Notes: generated by a model from the letters alone, not told the origin. A DNA stretch of 64,000 nucleotides from Tanypteryx hageni (GCA_028673005.1 CM054120.1:75565533-75629532); one strand, 5' to 3'. Positions 35,444 through 46,639 are shown, numbered from the stretch's first letter. Numbers and translations: made by a program.

Positions 35444-35517
35444 GTTATGGTGAATTGCACCCCCTGCCACACACCAATTAGGTAAATTCCAGGTTGAACA
35501 TGTAGATGTAGATGTAG
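32920..35517 (+). mobile_element. LINE-A, longest copy (endonuclease part, RT, tail)
   Basis: Begins about 32920 within the endonuclease and ends in a (TGTAGA)n tail at 35498-35517, just after the family 3' sequence TGAATTGCACCCCCTGCC. The 5' part of the endonuclease is missing, so it is truncated but about 2.6 kb long. It is flanked on both sides by copies of the repeat with GGTTCAGCCAATTC. It supplies the reference reading for the other four LINE-A copies here. Confidence 0.8.
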
Positions 35518-35559
35518 ATATCGATGAGGACAGTTCAACATAAATAGCCATAAAAGAAT

Positions 35560-35850
35560 TTTTTTAATTCCTTGTATTTTGGCAGCCCTGCTTTCTATAT
35601 CTGTACTTAAAATCTTGATTTTGTTTTTTTCATTTTGTACACCTCATTCATACACAATTTCGTTGAAATCGGTTCAGCCAATTCCTTCCAAATTTTAAAT
35701 TACCGATAAGTTTAACTTTACAATTGTGGCACCCCTGCTTAGTTGATTCGGTCCAAATATGCCATTTTGGTCATTAATATATTTGAGTATTTTATGTATC
35801 AAATTTGGTTGAAATCTGTTCTGCCAATTCTTCCCTGATATATGTGTACA
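35560..35850. repeat. Dispersed/tandem repeat, copy 2 (right of LINE-A)
   Basis: Matches 32680-32915 through TTGAAATCGGTTCAGCCAAT, ACAATTGTGGCACCCCTGCT and ATTTGGTTGAAATC. The motif GAAATCGGTTCAGCC is common in dispersed repeats of arthropods; the class is uncertain here. Confidence 0.65.
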
Positions 35851-35892
35851 CATTCTTAGGTCGTCTGCAGTTTTCCCCCGCGTAAAACCTCT

Positions 35893-35983
35893 GGGGCCGT
35901 ATTCATAGTTCTGTTAGTCCAGGTCTAAGGACGGTATTATACCGTCCTTAGACCTGGACTAACAGAACTATTAATACGGCCCC
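35893..35983. mobile_element. Near-perfect 91-bp hairpin (foldback MITE)
   Basis: Two 44-bp arms (35893-35936 and 35940-35983) with one mismatch are separated by TTA. The ends are GGGGCCGTATT. The transcript would form a long hairpin. No coding capacity, and no clear target duplication. Confidence 0.85.
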
Positions 35984-36009
35984 TGGTGTTTAGCCTATTA
36001 CACAGTGAG

Positions 36010-36077
36010 GCTTTACCCGGGCAATGGCCCTTTTACGACAATACTCGGGTAAAGCGTCAGCGTGTAATACGGCCTTA
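36010..36077 (-). repeat. Dispersed repeat with GCTTTACCCG inverted arms
   Basis: GCTTTACCCG (36010-36019) is the inverse of CGGGTAAAGC (36046-36055). The right part matches 24519-24590 in inverse orientation. Confidence 0.55.
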
Positions 36078-36264
36078 ACAGTTGCAGCATCTTAGGCGGG
36101 CCGAATAAACAGATGAAGGATCTTACTCGTGATAATGCGAGGGATCCTGTTAGTGAAAATAATAGGTTTTCCGGCCATAATTTTAAGCTACAAATATGAA
36201 ATTATCTGTATTTTATATTACGGTACGCATTCATAATGGCATCACAGACCACAACAACTTCCCT

Positions 36265-36312
36265 CGCTGTCCAGATTTGGCCCTCGGGCCGTAGTTTGTC
36301 CACCCCTGCCTT
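36265..36312. mobile_element. hAT-like terminus (right end)
   Basis: TTTGGCCCTCGGGCCGTAGTTTGTCCACCCCTG has the form of a hAT right end (inverse CAGGGGTGGACAAACTACGG). A matching left end was not found. Confidence 0.4.
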
Positions 36313-36550
36313 ATGGGCACGTCTCGTCCGTTCGTCCATCTGTCGTAACTTTCGTCTCCTAAATCGCAGAACGGATTTCAATTAAATTACGTTGGAGTGA
36401 TCCTTATTAATATTTATCGTCCAATTATGATCTTGAACTGCATCCGTCAATCAGAGCTTCCACTTTAAATAAGTACTTTAATTATACTCGTATCTCGTTA
36501 AACAGCATCCGTCAATCACCAATTAAATACCATATTTTTCTCTCCCTAGC

Positions 36551-36905
36551 TCTTATACGATCTGTAAGGTATAGATTAAAAAAATTATTCGGAGAGAGAA
36601 CAAAATTTACCACAATAAAGTCCGTCTGACCATATAATTACAAGTTATAGTTTCGGAGATAAAATGTCGAGAATATCCCGAGCAAAACGTCACATCTTTT
36701 ACTTAAATCGATCGCAAAAACGGTTCTCTCGGCAAACAACGATTTAAAAAAATCATATTTTTCTTTCATGCTCTTATATTATCTGTGAGGTATAGATTAA
36801 AAAATTTATTCGGATAGAGGACTTCATTTGCCACAAAAAAGTCCGCAAGATCACCTAATTACAAGTAATAGTTTCGGAAATAAAAATTCGAGAATCGCCC
36901 AATTT
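36551..36905. repeat. Tandem repeat, unit about 221 bp, two partial copies
   Basis: TCTTATACGATCTGTAAGGT at 36551 recurs as TCTTATATTATCTGTGAGGT at 36772, and both continue through GTATAGATTAAAAAA, ATTACAAGTWATAGTTTCGG and TCGAGAAT. Similarity runs over about 130 bp in each. It is typical of an old satellite-like duplication. Confidence 0.75.
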
Positions 36906-37026
36906 TTCTATATCGTTTCATATGCATTTCCCTTAGAGAACGCCTTTAAAATCTCTGAGTATTCCATTTATGGAGTATACTTTTCCATCTTATTAACTAC
37001 ATTATTTTCTTTGAATATATGCTAAC

Positions 37027-37440
37027 TCAGCAGTGTCCAAAGAATTGGCCCGAGGGCGGCATCAGTCTGCTGGGATTTTGTCCGTTTTCCGAGGACCCAA
37101 TCCGCCCCTACCGTGCCAGGTGACCGTCCGCTATGCCAAAAAGTTTGGAGTTTTCTTTCATACAACTAGCAGACTATAAAGTAGTGTTTCTCAAACCGTC
37201 GGTCGCGGCTTCCTAAGGTAGGGTGACCAGACGTTCCGGAAATTCCGGGACAGTCCCGGATTTTAACTTAACGTCCCATTGTCCCGATAAAGTTCTTCGG
37301 GACACCCATTTCTCCCGATTTTTTTGTTTCTGCCTTACAAAATCTCCGCGCGACAAAAATTTCATAAATGTGTTTAATCGGAATCACATTATATTAGAAA
37401 ATACAAAAATTGCTTGTTAAATCTTGTCACGATCGATGAT
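37027..37440. mobile_element. Cluster of hAT-like termini
   Basis: Three stretches look like hAT-type ends: CAGTGTCCAAAGAATTGGCC (37027), AGTGTTTCTCAAACCGTCGG (37183) and TAGGGTGACCAGACGTTCCG (37222, followed by GGGACAGTCCCGG). Their partner ends were not identified, so these are fragments or nested insertions. Confidence 0.35.
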
Positions 37441-37559
37441 GTTCATATTTTTCGGCATTGAAATTCAAGAAATTTTGTGACTTTTGGTATGTGTTTCAGG
37501 CACATAATGCACATGTAGAAAGAATGTTTCGAAAATCGATTTTGTATGATCTGACAAAT

Positions 37560-37755
37560 CTGACCTGTGTACACAGATACTTTTAGGAATGTCGAAGATC
37601 TCGTGGCGAGACTTCACGCTGCTTTCGCCACTATCGATGATGACATGTTGCAGCGGGTACACGAAAACATCTTGCGAAGCACTGCCCTCTGTCTTGAAAT
37701 GCACGGCGCTCATTTCGAGCAGTTGTTGTTAGAGGCTTATTGTCTTGAATAAACA
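37560..37755 (+). pseudogene. IS630/Tc1-mariner-type transposase C-terminal fragment
   Basis: A 61-codon plus frame reads YTDTFRNVEDLVARLHAAF, IDDDMLQRVHENI and LEMHGAHFEQLL, then a stop at 37752. The pattern of a basic helix, then (D/E)MLxxVxxN, then a G-(A/G)-H-(F/V)-E-x-LL ending is that of the extreme C-terminus of IS630-like DDE transposases common in arthropod genomes. The DDE part is absent upstream, where the sequence passes into the hAT-like terminus cluster. Confidence 0.55.
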
Positions 37756-38750
37756 TCGGTCCTTTATTGTGCATCTTGTTTGATTACCATCTCTTGGAGA
37801 GGGACTAGCGAAACAGGAGGGGTAAGAGAAAATGACAACAGCGCACCGTTGCCATGGTAACGGCTCGCTCGCTCTTTACGCTGTCTCATTTGCTTAAGCT
37901 CTCTCCCCCCAGAGGTGGCACTTGCCTGCTTCCGAGCAGCCAAGTGCCGACTCTGGCCAGCTCAACTAGAGCAAGTTTAGTTCACGCACAGGAGATGACA
38001 GTATACAACAACGAAAATATGCAAATACTATGGAGCGTAGAAATAAAATCATCTTAAGAATACAACAGGAATATACTAATACGAAATAACTACTATGCTA
38101 TAAATATTATTTTTAAAGGGGAGAAAGAAATGTCTAACAAAAAACTACGAGACTTAAAAGTTAACTATTACGATAGAGAAAAAACTATAACGTAGATGTT
38201 ATAAGAAAAAATAGATAATATAAACGAATGATAAATAAACCTTATGGAAGGATAAAAAATATAATAAAGTAAACGTTAGTTCTACTTAACAATACAGCTA
38301 CGACTACTCTAATGCTACTTCTACACTAGTCGCTCGAAGATTCATAGGAGCTCGCAGGAGCAAGTGAAAGGCACGTCCGTTTACTTCGACAGCCAGGTAC
38401 GTTATTGAGTCCAGAACACTCTTTATATCTTAAAATTTTTCAGTAGAATCTGACGTAGTTAAGTTCGGTATCGACGGAACGGTAATCGAGTCCCAACTTT
38501 CCGAATTCTCTTATGATTTGTCTTTCACGGCTTTCGGTGATTTTCTTGTAGATATTCCTCGAGAAAGCGGGAGATTATTTAGTTACGTTAATAATGACTT
38601 GATAAGTAGCAGCGAATCTATGGTATGGAAGCAGCCCCAAATGTAATAAACGGCGCAATATACATTGCACAAACTTTCTCATATACGTGCATATATATAA
38701 GTTTGGTCGACTGTGTACGCTTATAAAAGAAAAACACGTATAAATCAAAG
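37756..38750. other. No feature recognised
   Basis: No supported gene. GC-richer around 37850-38000, then AT-rich. Confidence 0.35.
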
Positions 38751-38754
38751 TTAA

Positions 38755-39690
38755 CCGTAGTTTAGCGTATATTTTAACGCCACTGGACGATATATAGTAA
38801 TTTTTTGGGACATACGACTTAGTTAGGATTACTTGTGACATCAGGCTGTACAATTGGATCGATTTTAATCAAAACCCTTGTAGCCATTTTGTTTCAAAAT
38901 ATCCTAGAATAAAGCACCCTTAATTGTTGCGCAATATCGTTCATGTCTTCAGGGTATCTATTATGAATGATAATATCCACAAATATGAGATATCATTAGA
39001 TTTACTTTAACCGTCTAGGCTGTATAGATCTACCGCGATCAAAAGAACATTTTGGGTGTACAGTGGGTGTGGCAATCCCTCACTGCACTTGGAACCCTCC
39101 CTCTCGCCCTTCCTTACCGCACGGGCTATCGCTGTCTCGGTCCTTTTCTAACTACACTGTTGCCAAATAGTTGCAAAACTTCGTCTAGGCATCAAATGTA
39201 AATGGTGAGAACTGACAACCTAAGGAGGATAAGGATGGGCTAGTAGTGGGGTGGGGAAGTCAAGATGACCGAAATCCGCGCATGTTCATATGTTTGCGGC
39301 ATGCCTATAGTAAGATTTTCAGTGGATCGCGCCGAAGGCGTGATGTCATAGCGCTTAGGTAAAGTAGCTTAGCGTACATTGTAAAGCCACTGGACGCCAT
39401 ATAGTGATTTTTAAAGAGATATATGGCTTACGTTGTATTATTTGTGACATCAGGCTCTAAATGTGGTTTGATTTAAATCAAATTCTCTGGAGTCATTTCT
39501 AAGTAAATAAAATTTTTATAAAAATCGCCAAGAATAAGCTACCATTTATTTTTGGGAAATATCATTTATAAGAAAAAAGGGTCTGCAAAAGATAATATAT
39601 TGCATAAATACGGGATATCATTCGATTTTATTAACGCGTTTGGGCCCTAGAACCGCGAACAGACAGACTGACAGACATACGGCATGGCGA
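38755..39690. repeat. Two diverged direct copies of a about 290-bp repeat
   Basis: 38755-39040 and 39362-39690 share TTAGCGTA, GCCACTGGACG, ATATAGT, TGTGACATCAGGCT, TTTAATCAAA and ATATCATT in the same order, so they are direct copies about 605 bp apart. The second copy ends in a GACAGACAGACTGACAGACAT-like run. Class unknown. Confidence 0.65.
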
Positions 39691-39810
39691 AAACCACTTT
39701 TATGGACTCGGGGACACCTAAAATGTGTATTTCCATCAAAATTTCGAAGTCGAATATTTTCACGATTACAATACTTTTTCTATATACTACGTAGGTATAT
39801 GAGAAAGTAA

Positions 39811-41472
39811 AAAAGTAAAAAGTTCCAAATTTCTTGTTTCAATAATGTGCAATGTTTTTACATAAATCTAGAATAGAGGATATAAACTTTTTTCTCTGCC
39901 GCCCAGTAAAATGAGAAAATAGATGTTGCGGCCCACAAAAATTTTTATTCATAAATTACTACATATAAATTAATAATTGGTGAATATGCAACACTAAATA
40001 GCGTAAATTAATTAAATCTTTCCTACATAGTGTTAAAAAATAATATTTCATACAAAGAATATATATGCACTACTTGTAAGCCAGATATGCAGAACTGATT
40101 TTATACCTTAAAATAAATTTGCGTGTCATTGAATACAATATATTTAAACGAGAAAATTGAATCACCCAAGAAGCGCCCGCATTTTAATACCAGATAAATG
40201 AAATAATTAGTTCCTATTCCAATGAGAATTGTCACTGATTTTATTTGGAACTCGTTAGATATTTATAAAAAGTTGAATATTTTGCTGCCTAATTACCGCA
40301 CTACTTACGCCAGTAAATTATTTTTAAAGCTGAAACTAAAAAATACGCAAGATATTTTCCTCAACGCCTTTATATTACTAGAAAGATTGAAATATTCGAT
40401 AACTACTCTGTATCATAAAATAACCGTTATGGTACTAACTGAATATTTATTTACAAATTATAAATCAAAACAATATTTAAGCAACGCTATTCGAAAAATG
40501 TGTTATAAATTACGCAAGGAAAATAAAAATCCTGTTTATCTTATCGCAAAGAAGGGTTGGAAATTACAAGATGGAGAAAATTTATCTGGCAAATACGGCA
40601 GAATATAAAGAATTGCCACTTGGATTTTAAATGCTGTATATGCGCGGAAATGGTTCTCCGTTCTTGTCACCGAAGGACAATGTTTTACTGACATAAATTT
40701 CCTTCCTCTTTTCACACGAGGAAGCAGACTATGGTATTAGTTTGACGACCTCCCATAACAATTTTAAGACTTTCGTCTTAGAGTCGCATGAGCCAAGAAA
40801 CTGTGAACGGCAATGCAGGAGTTGAGAGTAAAAGAGAAGCACTATAAATTGGGGCTAATAAAAATTGGAGAAATCTCCTAAAAACCATAAAAATAATAAA
40901 AAGGAAGGGCTCACACGCCGGTTTAGGGGGAAATAACTCCACGCCAAGGACCTAACAATCATGCAATCTCACGCTCTCTGGGTTCTTATTGGAAACTAAG
41001 TGTGCGGTTTTGTTCAAAGCAGTTCATGAATAAATTGGCCATAAAAGGTGAAATGGGTTACCAATTACTGTCTATTAATGATATTAGTAAAAATTGAATA
41101 GGAAAAAAAATTGATCCATTCAGAGCATGGAAAGCTTAATTTATTCAACGGCTATGTCGGGAAAACACTTCGAGAAAATTAAGTGTACACTAATATCATT
41201 ACCAAATTTTATATTTAGAAAGAGTATTATATAATTAAGACCTGATAAGGTTTTGGCAACAATCGCTCTACCGTAAGAGGTTGGTTACTCTAGTCATGCT
41301 TTGGTTTTTGGCAAATAAATCTTTTTAATCTTCATGGATGTAAATGTTGTTTATTATAAACGTCATGGATAATATTATTTTCTATAAATATTGTTTGAAA
41401 TATGTTTTCGTAGAACGCATTGTTAAGGAGATATTCCATTTATTTAATATTTGCTTTAACGTTTGACTTCAG
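39811..41472. other. No recognised gene; one unassigned 128-codon frame
   Basis: A plus frame at 40222-40608 (128 codons) encodes an AT-rich, Lys/Leu/Tyr-rich product (for example KSKQYLSNAIRKMCYKLRKE) with no domain I recognise, no ends and no repeat partner. Chance in AT-rich DNA or a decayed element are both possible. The rest shows nothing. Confidence 0.25.
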
Positions 41473-41649
41473 GCTTCAGCCGGTGGCGGATCTACACAGG
41501 AGAAAGACAATCGCTTTGACCTGTCGCTCACCAGATGGCGACGCTGGCGGCGATCCATGTTCGGCAGGTCGTCCTCCGGTCCAACCCCGGCCACTCCTCT
41601 TCGACTCGCTGACTTCGCGAAAAAAGCTGGATTCGAAGGAATTCTCCAG
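41473..41649 (+). other. Candidate internal exon, unknown gene
   Basis: 177 bp bounded by acceptor TTTGACTTCAG and donor CTCCAG|GTATGA, phase 0 at both ends, 59 codons with no stop. Composition shifts sharply to GC-rich against AT-rich flanks, and third positions are mostly G or C. The product has a basic segment (LSLTRWRRWRRSMFGRSSSG) followed by PTPATPLRLADFAKKAGFEG. No family is recognised. Another frame is also open here but gives weaker codon structure. It is collinear and phase-compatible with 18627-18704 and 55551-55685. Confidence 0.55.
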
Positions 41650-42140
41650 GTATGATATCCTATCGGCTGTTACAATACGTCCTTACCGCCTTCCGAGCCG
41701 TGTTTAAAGCGTTGCTCCTTGAATTAAGTTCCGAACGTTGTAAAGAGTTTTTTTTCTCGAAAATCGCGAAAAAATCTACATTTTAACTTTTAGATCGGTT
41801 TGAATATTTCCTGTAAAATAGTACGAAAGAATCTATTTAAATCCACAAGATCCGTTCATCTAAGAATAAGCATTTGTATCTGTAAAATTGAAACTAAAAA
41901 TTATAATTTGGCGGGTTTTATGGGATGGTATCTTGTCATAGCGTATGTCTACGAATTATGCTTCTCGCTAATTTTTACCCAAGTACTCGTATGTTTTACT
42001 AAGGATTACAAGACGCCTAGCGGCATATAAAAATTGAAATCTTACCAAAAAACTAACGCACAAGTAAAAATAAATATTTTTCAACTTCTTACAAATTCTC
42101 TTTTATAATATACCTAATGGCATATGTGAGTTAATATAAC

Positions 42141-42412
42141 CCCGGGGTCACCAACCTGCGGCTCTTAGGGACTCAGCTGTGGATCCCTAAACTATTCTCT
42201 TCTATTATATAAAGCACCAAGAACATCAAAGTCGCTCGTGACTTCAATGACCGAAAGTTCACGTTTACTTATACTAGTTCTCTGCAATATGAATTGATTT
42301 TTTGAAATAAGAACCATCTTATTCAGCATGACTGCGGCTCTACTAATGTTGGGTTTTATATTAAATTGGAAAAAAATGGCTCTTTGGGGTTGATTTGATT
42401 GCCGACCCAATC
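42141..42412. mobile_element. hAT-like MITE
   Basis: The left end GGGGTCACCAACCTGCGGCTC and the right end GGCTCTTTGGGG...GCCGACCC are the typical facing ends of a ZBED-type hAT element (inverse right end GGGTCGGCAATC). The exact target duplication could not be set, so the limits are approximate. The 107-codon minus frame across it is not supported as a gene. Confidence 0.45.
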
Positions 42413-42448
42413 CTCTTATATAAAAGCCGAGTGTCTGTTTGATGACAG

Positions 42449-42569
42449 TTTCAACGCCCGACTGTGGCGCCGCTCTTAAAGAGAGGGAGAATCGAGAACT
42501 GTTTAAAGCTTTCAACGCTCGATTGTGGCGCCTCTCTTAAAGAGCGGGAGAATCGAGAACTATTTGTGT
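42449..42569. repeat. 61-bp tandem duplication
   Basis: Two adjacent units start TTCAACGC(C/T)CGA(C/T)TGTGGCGCC and end GAGAATCGAGAACT. They differ at about six positions. Confidence 0.85.
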
Positions 42570-42791
42570 GATATGAGAGTAAATATGGTGTAGTGTATTT
42601 GCATTTTTAAATTACTTAGAATTGCGATATGAATACGGGACTTGATGAAGGGAAGGAGAAAGATGAAGGTAAGGAGAAAGATGGAGAGGTCATTTATACT
42701 ATATACGTAAATATATTTATTCCCGTCATATTGATGGGACTTTATACTAGTAACCTATAGAAGCCATCAAAGGATTGTTCTACATGCGATG

Positions 42792-43004
42792 CAGCGGCGG
42801 AGCCAGGTGGAGAGGCTGTGGGGGCTCAGACCCCACTATAATTTTGGCCCTGCACTGGAAAGTTTTTTTTGTTCAGTACTTATAAGTTTCATTTATCTAA
42901 TAAGTAAAATTTTTTATTCACATTATCAGTTAAACTGAGCACTGCAATGAAAGGAACGTGAACTTGAAGTGAGCCCTCAATAAAAACCCCTGGCTTCGCC
43001 ACTG
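42792..43004. mobile_element. hAT MITE, 213 bp, perfect target duplication
   Basis: CAGCGGCGGAGCCAGG at the left and the inverse of CCTGGCTTCGCCACTG at the right form the termini. The 8-mer ATGCGATG flanks both sides exactly (42784-42791 and 43005-43012). There is no coding capacity. Confidence 0.85.
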
Positions 43005-43012
43005 ATGCGATG

Positions 43013-43832
43013 AACTACTTCGCCAAGTAGTAATATTTTAAAACTTTATTACATAAGGAGTGTTGCAATTTGTCGCTGAAAAAAGGTTTCATTCGTCCCA
43101 CCTTCGTTGGGACGAAAATATCCATTCCTCTATGGTGGGGTACAATTTCCCGAAGCCTGGAGTTTTTTATATAAAGTGATCGGGAGAATGATTATGTACG
43201 TAACCATGTTAGATGATGTCACGGTCGAGAGATGAAAATAAACACCGACCTGCGTTCGACATAAATGGTCCCTTTCCTCATGCCTGGATAAGTTTATAAT
43301 TTCATTTGTTTCCTTTTCTTTTCTCAACCATTATCGCTAATTTTATTCATTTTTTAGTTTCTCTAAATGTGGGAAATTGCGACTATGCAGGGATTCTATC
43401 ACAAATTAACGAATATTCAGGCCTTGCCAATTAATATGGCGGGAAAACATTGTTGCCATGGGGATGTTGCTTGATTCGTTCGAGCATGGAATTAGTTCTC
43501 TTTATTGTATGCATTAGGCTAAACCCTTGTACCATATTTCACGCCTCGCAAAATATATGAGAATGTATGTGGTCACATTTCGTAGACTTAAGAACTATTA
43601 ACTTTTTCTGAATGTTCAACTGCGAACTATAAAAATAAATTACAGGTGATTGCCATGTAGCAAATTACGATGCCTTCCTCGTATCATCTTTAAAGGGCTA
43701 TTGTCTTGAACTAGAAAAAAGTTGGAAGTTGATCATTTCTGGTATCTCTCAAATCACGCATTTTCCTAATGCTTCTTGACAAAATTAAGTACAAAAACTC
43801 GAGGTAAGCCGCCCAATCTTGGCATCTTAATA
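43013..43832. other. No feature recognised
   Basis: No supported gene or repeat in this AT-rich stretch. Confidence 0.35.
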
Positions 43833-44883
43833 CAGTTAACTCTCGTTCAGCGATCGTTCATTGAACGAGCTTCATTAATAGAAAATTTGAAATGGGCATC
43901 GTTTGAGGAACGTAGGCTGCAGGCTAGATTTAAACCACTGGAAAATGTATGTCGGAGGGACTAGCGAATGAGGTAGTAGGACTTATCAGAAGCCCGACGT
44001 ATCTCGGAAGGCAGGACAGTGAGGATAAGATTCGCGAGATCGACTGTAGAACGGAGCGATATAGAGGATAGTTTTTCCCTAGGACGATAAGAGACCATAA
44101 TAGGAAAAGATAAAGTAGGAAAACTATGGTCCCTTGGTGCACTGCACCTCCTGCCATCCACCAAAAAGGTGACTTGCAGGGTATAATGTAGATGTAGATG
44201 TAGAACTTTTCCTATCGCCTGCATTTCTTGAGAGGATTAATATGACGTCACCGATCGTGCTGTTTGTTACCCAAAATATATTTGCAAACATTCACTAAGA
44301 CTTGAAGGACCTATTGTGTACCGATAAGGATGAAGTGTACTACGCAGTCTTTCCAACAGCCGTTCCATACTTCAGTCTGTGACTTGGATTGACTACGTTC
44401 AGTCGCATTCCTTTTCTCGCGGTTCATACATAATCGTTACATTACGAGGATTTGTTTTCAAGCCATTTCCTTGACCACATTTATTGTACTTGCTCGTACT
44501 TTTTTCATAACTGCTCAACTTTTGTTAATTATTTTCCTGGAGAGGTTTAAATCACGAGGAATTTTTAATTCTTTATTGACGGTATTGGGAGGTTCTGTTT
44601 TTCATTCAAAAGTTGAATTTTCTCGTATCATACAATAGATGGCACTGTGCATACTTCTATTTTCAGTTGTTGCTTTGGTTTTCTAGTAGATCCAATATTG
44701 TAGTTGATTTGACAGACATTTTACTAGCTAAAAATTATAAATTCAAGAATAAAAGATCTTTTGTCTGGAGCGCATCCGAAGTTTTAACTGCGAAGTCAAC
44801 GGAAAAATCACGACCGTTCATCGAATTTCCGTTTTACGAACGCTTTTCAGGAACGCATGTCGTTCGTTGAACGAGAGTTGCCT
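43833..44883. mobile_element. pogo-like TIR element carrying a LINE-A relic
   Basis: The ends CAGTTAACTCTCGTTCAGCGA and inverse CAGGCAACTCTCGTTCAACGA match at 18 of 21 positions. TA dinucleotides flank both sides. This fits a Tc1/mariner-pogo-type non-autonomous element. About 350 bp of its interior is a LINE-A 3' fragment (43865-44206), so it is a nest. No transposase was seen in the remaining interior. Confidence 0.65.
43865..44206 (+). mobile_element. LINE-A, 5'-truncated copy 3
   Basis: Plus strand. It encodes SLIENLKWASFEERRLQARFKPLE, then after a frameshift VVGLIRSPTYLGRQDSEDKIREIDCRTERY and FFPRTIRDHNR with stops. The family 3' sequence and a (TGTAGA)n tail end at 44206. Confidence 0.75.
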
Positions 44884-44884
44884 G

Positions 44885-45640
44885 TAATTCCTTACAAAAG
44901 TTATTCACGATGGGTCAAAAGCTTTTTGGAACATTAAAAATGCGGGGACAACTCGATATTCTGCCAACAGTAGAGTTTTTCAAGACCGGAATAAAATCAT
45001 CTAATGTTCAATCGAATTGAGATTTCGCAGACTGTGTCATTTGCCGCTTAGTCGTAGCCTCCGTTTCTCCCAAGCCCTGTATTATTCTAAAAGCATTTAA
45101 AAATTCGTATTAATCTTAGAAAATCTGAAAAAATTGCGTCATCAATCGATTTTGATTAACGGAGAAGACTATTTCAATTTCCACAGAACGATAGCTTTCT
45201 AAGGTTCAACTACCGATGAATGGCCGCTGAGGATGACTGCTTTTTAGCCGAAAAACGTATCTGTTTTTTCCAACCTTTTCGAAGCTGTTGCGGTTTTATC
45301 TTCATTTTCAAATAGTTTCCAGCCATTGGGTGGGCTCGGCATTTCATTTTTGGAAAAGAGCTTTCACTTCCCGTTTAATATGCTGCGTAATTCCTCTATT
45401 TACGCTACACCTAATACGCCACATACGACGACTAGCTCTAATCTCATACATTTAAGAAAATCTAGAAAATGTATGGAACTGTAGCGTTTAAATAAAATTT
45501 AGAATTTTGGTTACTCTGGTCTTTCAGAAATTGCGTAAGAAAAGGGGGAAAATTTTCGCGCGTGCCACATGTCACCATTTAACCGGATTTTATGAAAAAT
45601 TGCCCCACAAGATGCAGTTTTGCGAGATGCGCTCCAATTT
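44885..45640. other. No feature recognised
   Basis: No supported gene or repeat. Confidence 0.35.
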
Positions 45641-45644
45641 CTAT

Positions 45645-46285
45645 TACATCTACAGTTTACCCTGCAAGCCACCGCAAGGGTGTGTGGCAGGGGGTGCATT
45701 AACACCAAGGGGAAAACTCCAAAATTAGGTCTGGCTTTACGCCCCTACGCGAGGTTACTTTTGATCGCAAGTTTTATTCTGCTCAGCTATCGTTCTAGGG
45801 AAAAAAGAGCCTTTCTATCTCTCCGTCCTACAGGCTATCTCTCTTATTTTACGAGGATGGTCCATTCTACCGATATAGGTGGGAGTTCTTATTATTTCTT
45901 CGACGTCGCTGGAGAAAGTACACGTTCTAAATCTTTCAAGAAGTTTTATCCTAGCACATAATCGGCGCTCAGCTAGTGATTCCCATCCTAAGTCCTGTAT
46001 CAAGCCTGTAACGCTTTTATTTCCTTGGTAGATGGGTGGTTAGCGTGTCTGGCTCCCAATGCTAGGGTCGCGGGTTCGAATCCTGCCGAGGGCATGGTTG
46101 TATGTGTTCGTCTTTGTTAATGTTATTACACTCATTGTAAAAGGCCGTTAACGGCTGTTTATGAGCTAATATAAAATAAATATATAAATAACAATTTTTG
46201 ACGAATCTAGCAGCTTTTTGCTGCACTTTCTCTAACTCTGTGATTAATCCTTTCTCGTACTAATAATGTATCCTTGGCGAGTCTC
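45645..46285 (-). mobile_element. LINE-A, copy 4, interrupted by a SINE
   Basis: Minus strand. A short TGTAGATGTAA tail (inverse at 45645-45656), the 3' sequence CCACACACCCTTGCGGTGGC, and a C-terminal coding block (46003-45815: LIQDLGWESLAERRL-like, RTPTYIGRMDHPRKIRE, CRTER). The reading resumes beyond the SINE at 46192-46285 with LITELEKVQQKAARFVKN-type sequence. The two parts are adjacent once the SINE is removed. Confidence 0.75.
46022..46191 (+). repeat. tRNA-derived SINE, family 1, copy 2 (inside LINE-A)
   Basis: Same order as the copy at 15946: box A region GGTGGTTAGCGTG, TCTGGCTCCCAATGCTAGGG, box B CGGGTTCGAATCC, body AAAGGCCGTTAACGGCTGTTTA and tail ATAAAATAAATATATAAATA. It is inserted in opposite orientation to the LINE-A copy. 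No clear target duplication was found. Confidence 0.85.
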
Positions 46286-46639
46286 AGCGGAAACCTGTAT
46301 ATTTCTATTTTAAAAATTCGTTGTCGAATTCGACTGCAAGGAATTTTACCATAATACGCTTGGAAAAAATATCTCCGACACTGTAGTCGCTAAAATGTAT
46401 GCTGCTGCGTTTATGCGCCTGTTTATTACGACAACGTGACTGTAAGTGTCGTCGTTTACTAATCCTTGCGTTTAAGGAACCATAAAATGTGTTCCGTGAG
46501 ACATGGTCATAGACTGAATTCTTTTGTTTGGAAGGAAGACTTTTCATTTCTTTGAGTGCTTTTTTATGGTAACATTCCCTAGGAAAAACTCCTCCAAGGT
46601 TTTATACAACAGGATATTATACCATCTTATTTATTTCTT

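Noticed and set aside
42192..42515. 107-codon minus-strand gene
   Set aside because: Runs across a hAT-like MITE and a 61-bp tandem repeat and has no domain.
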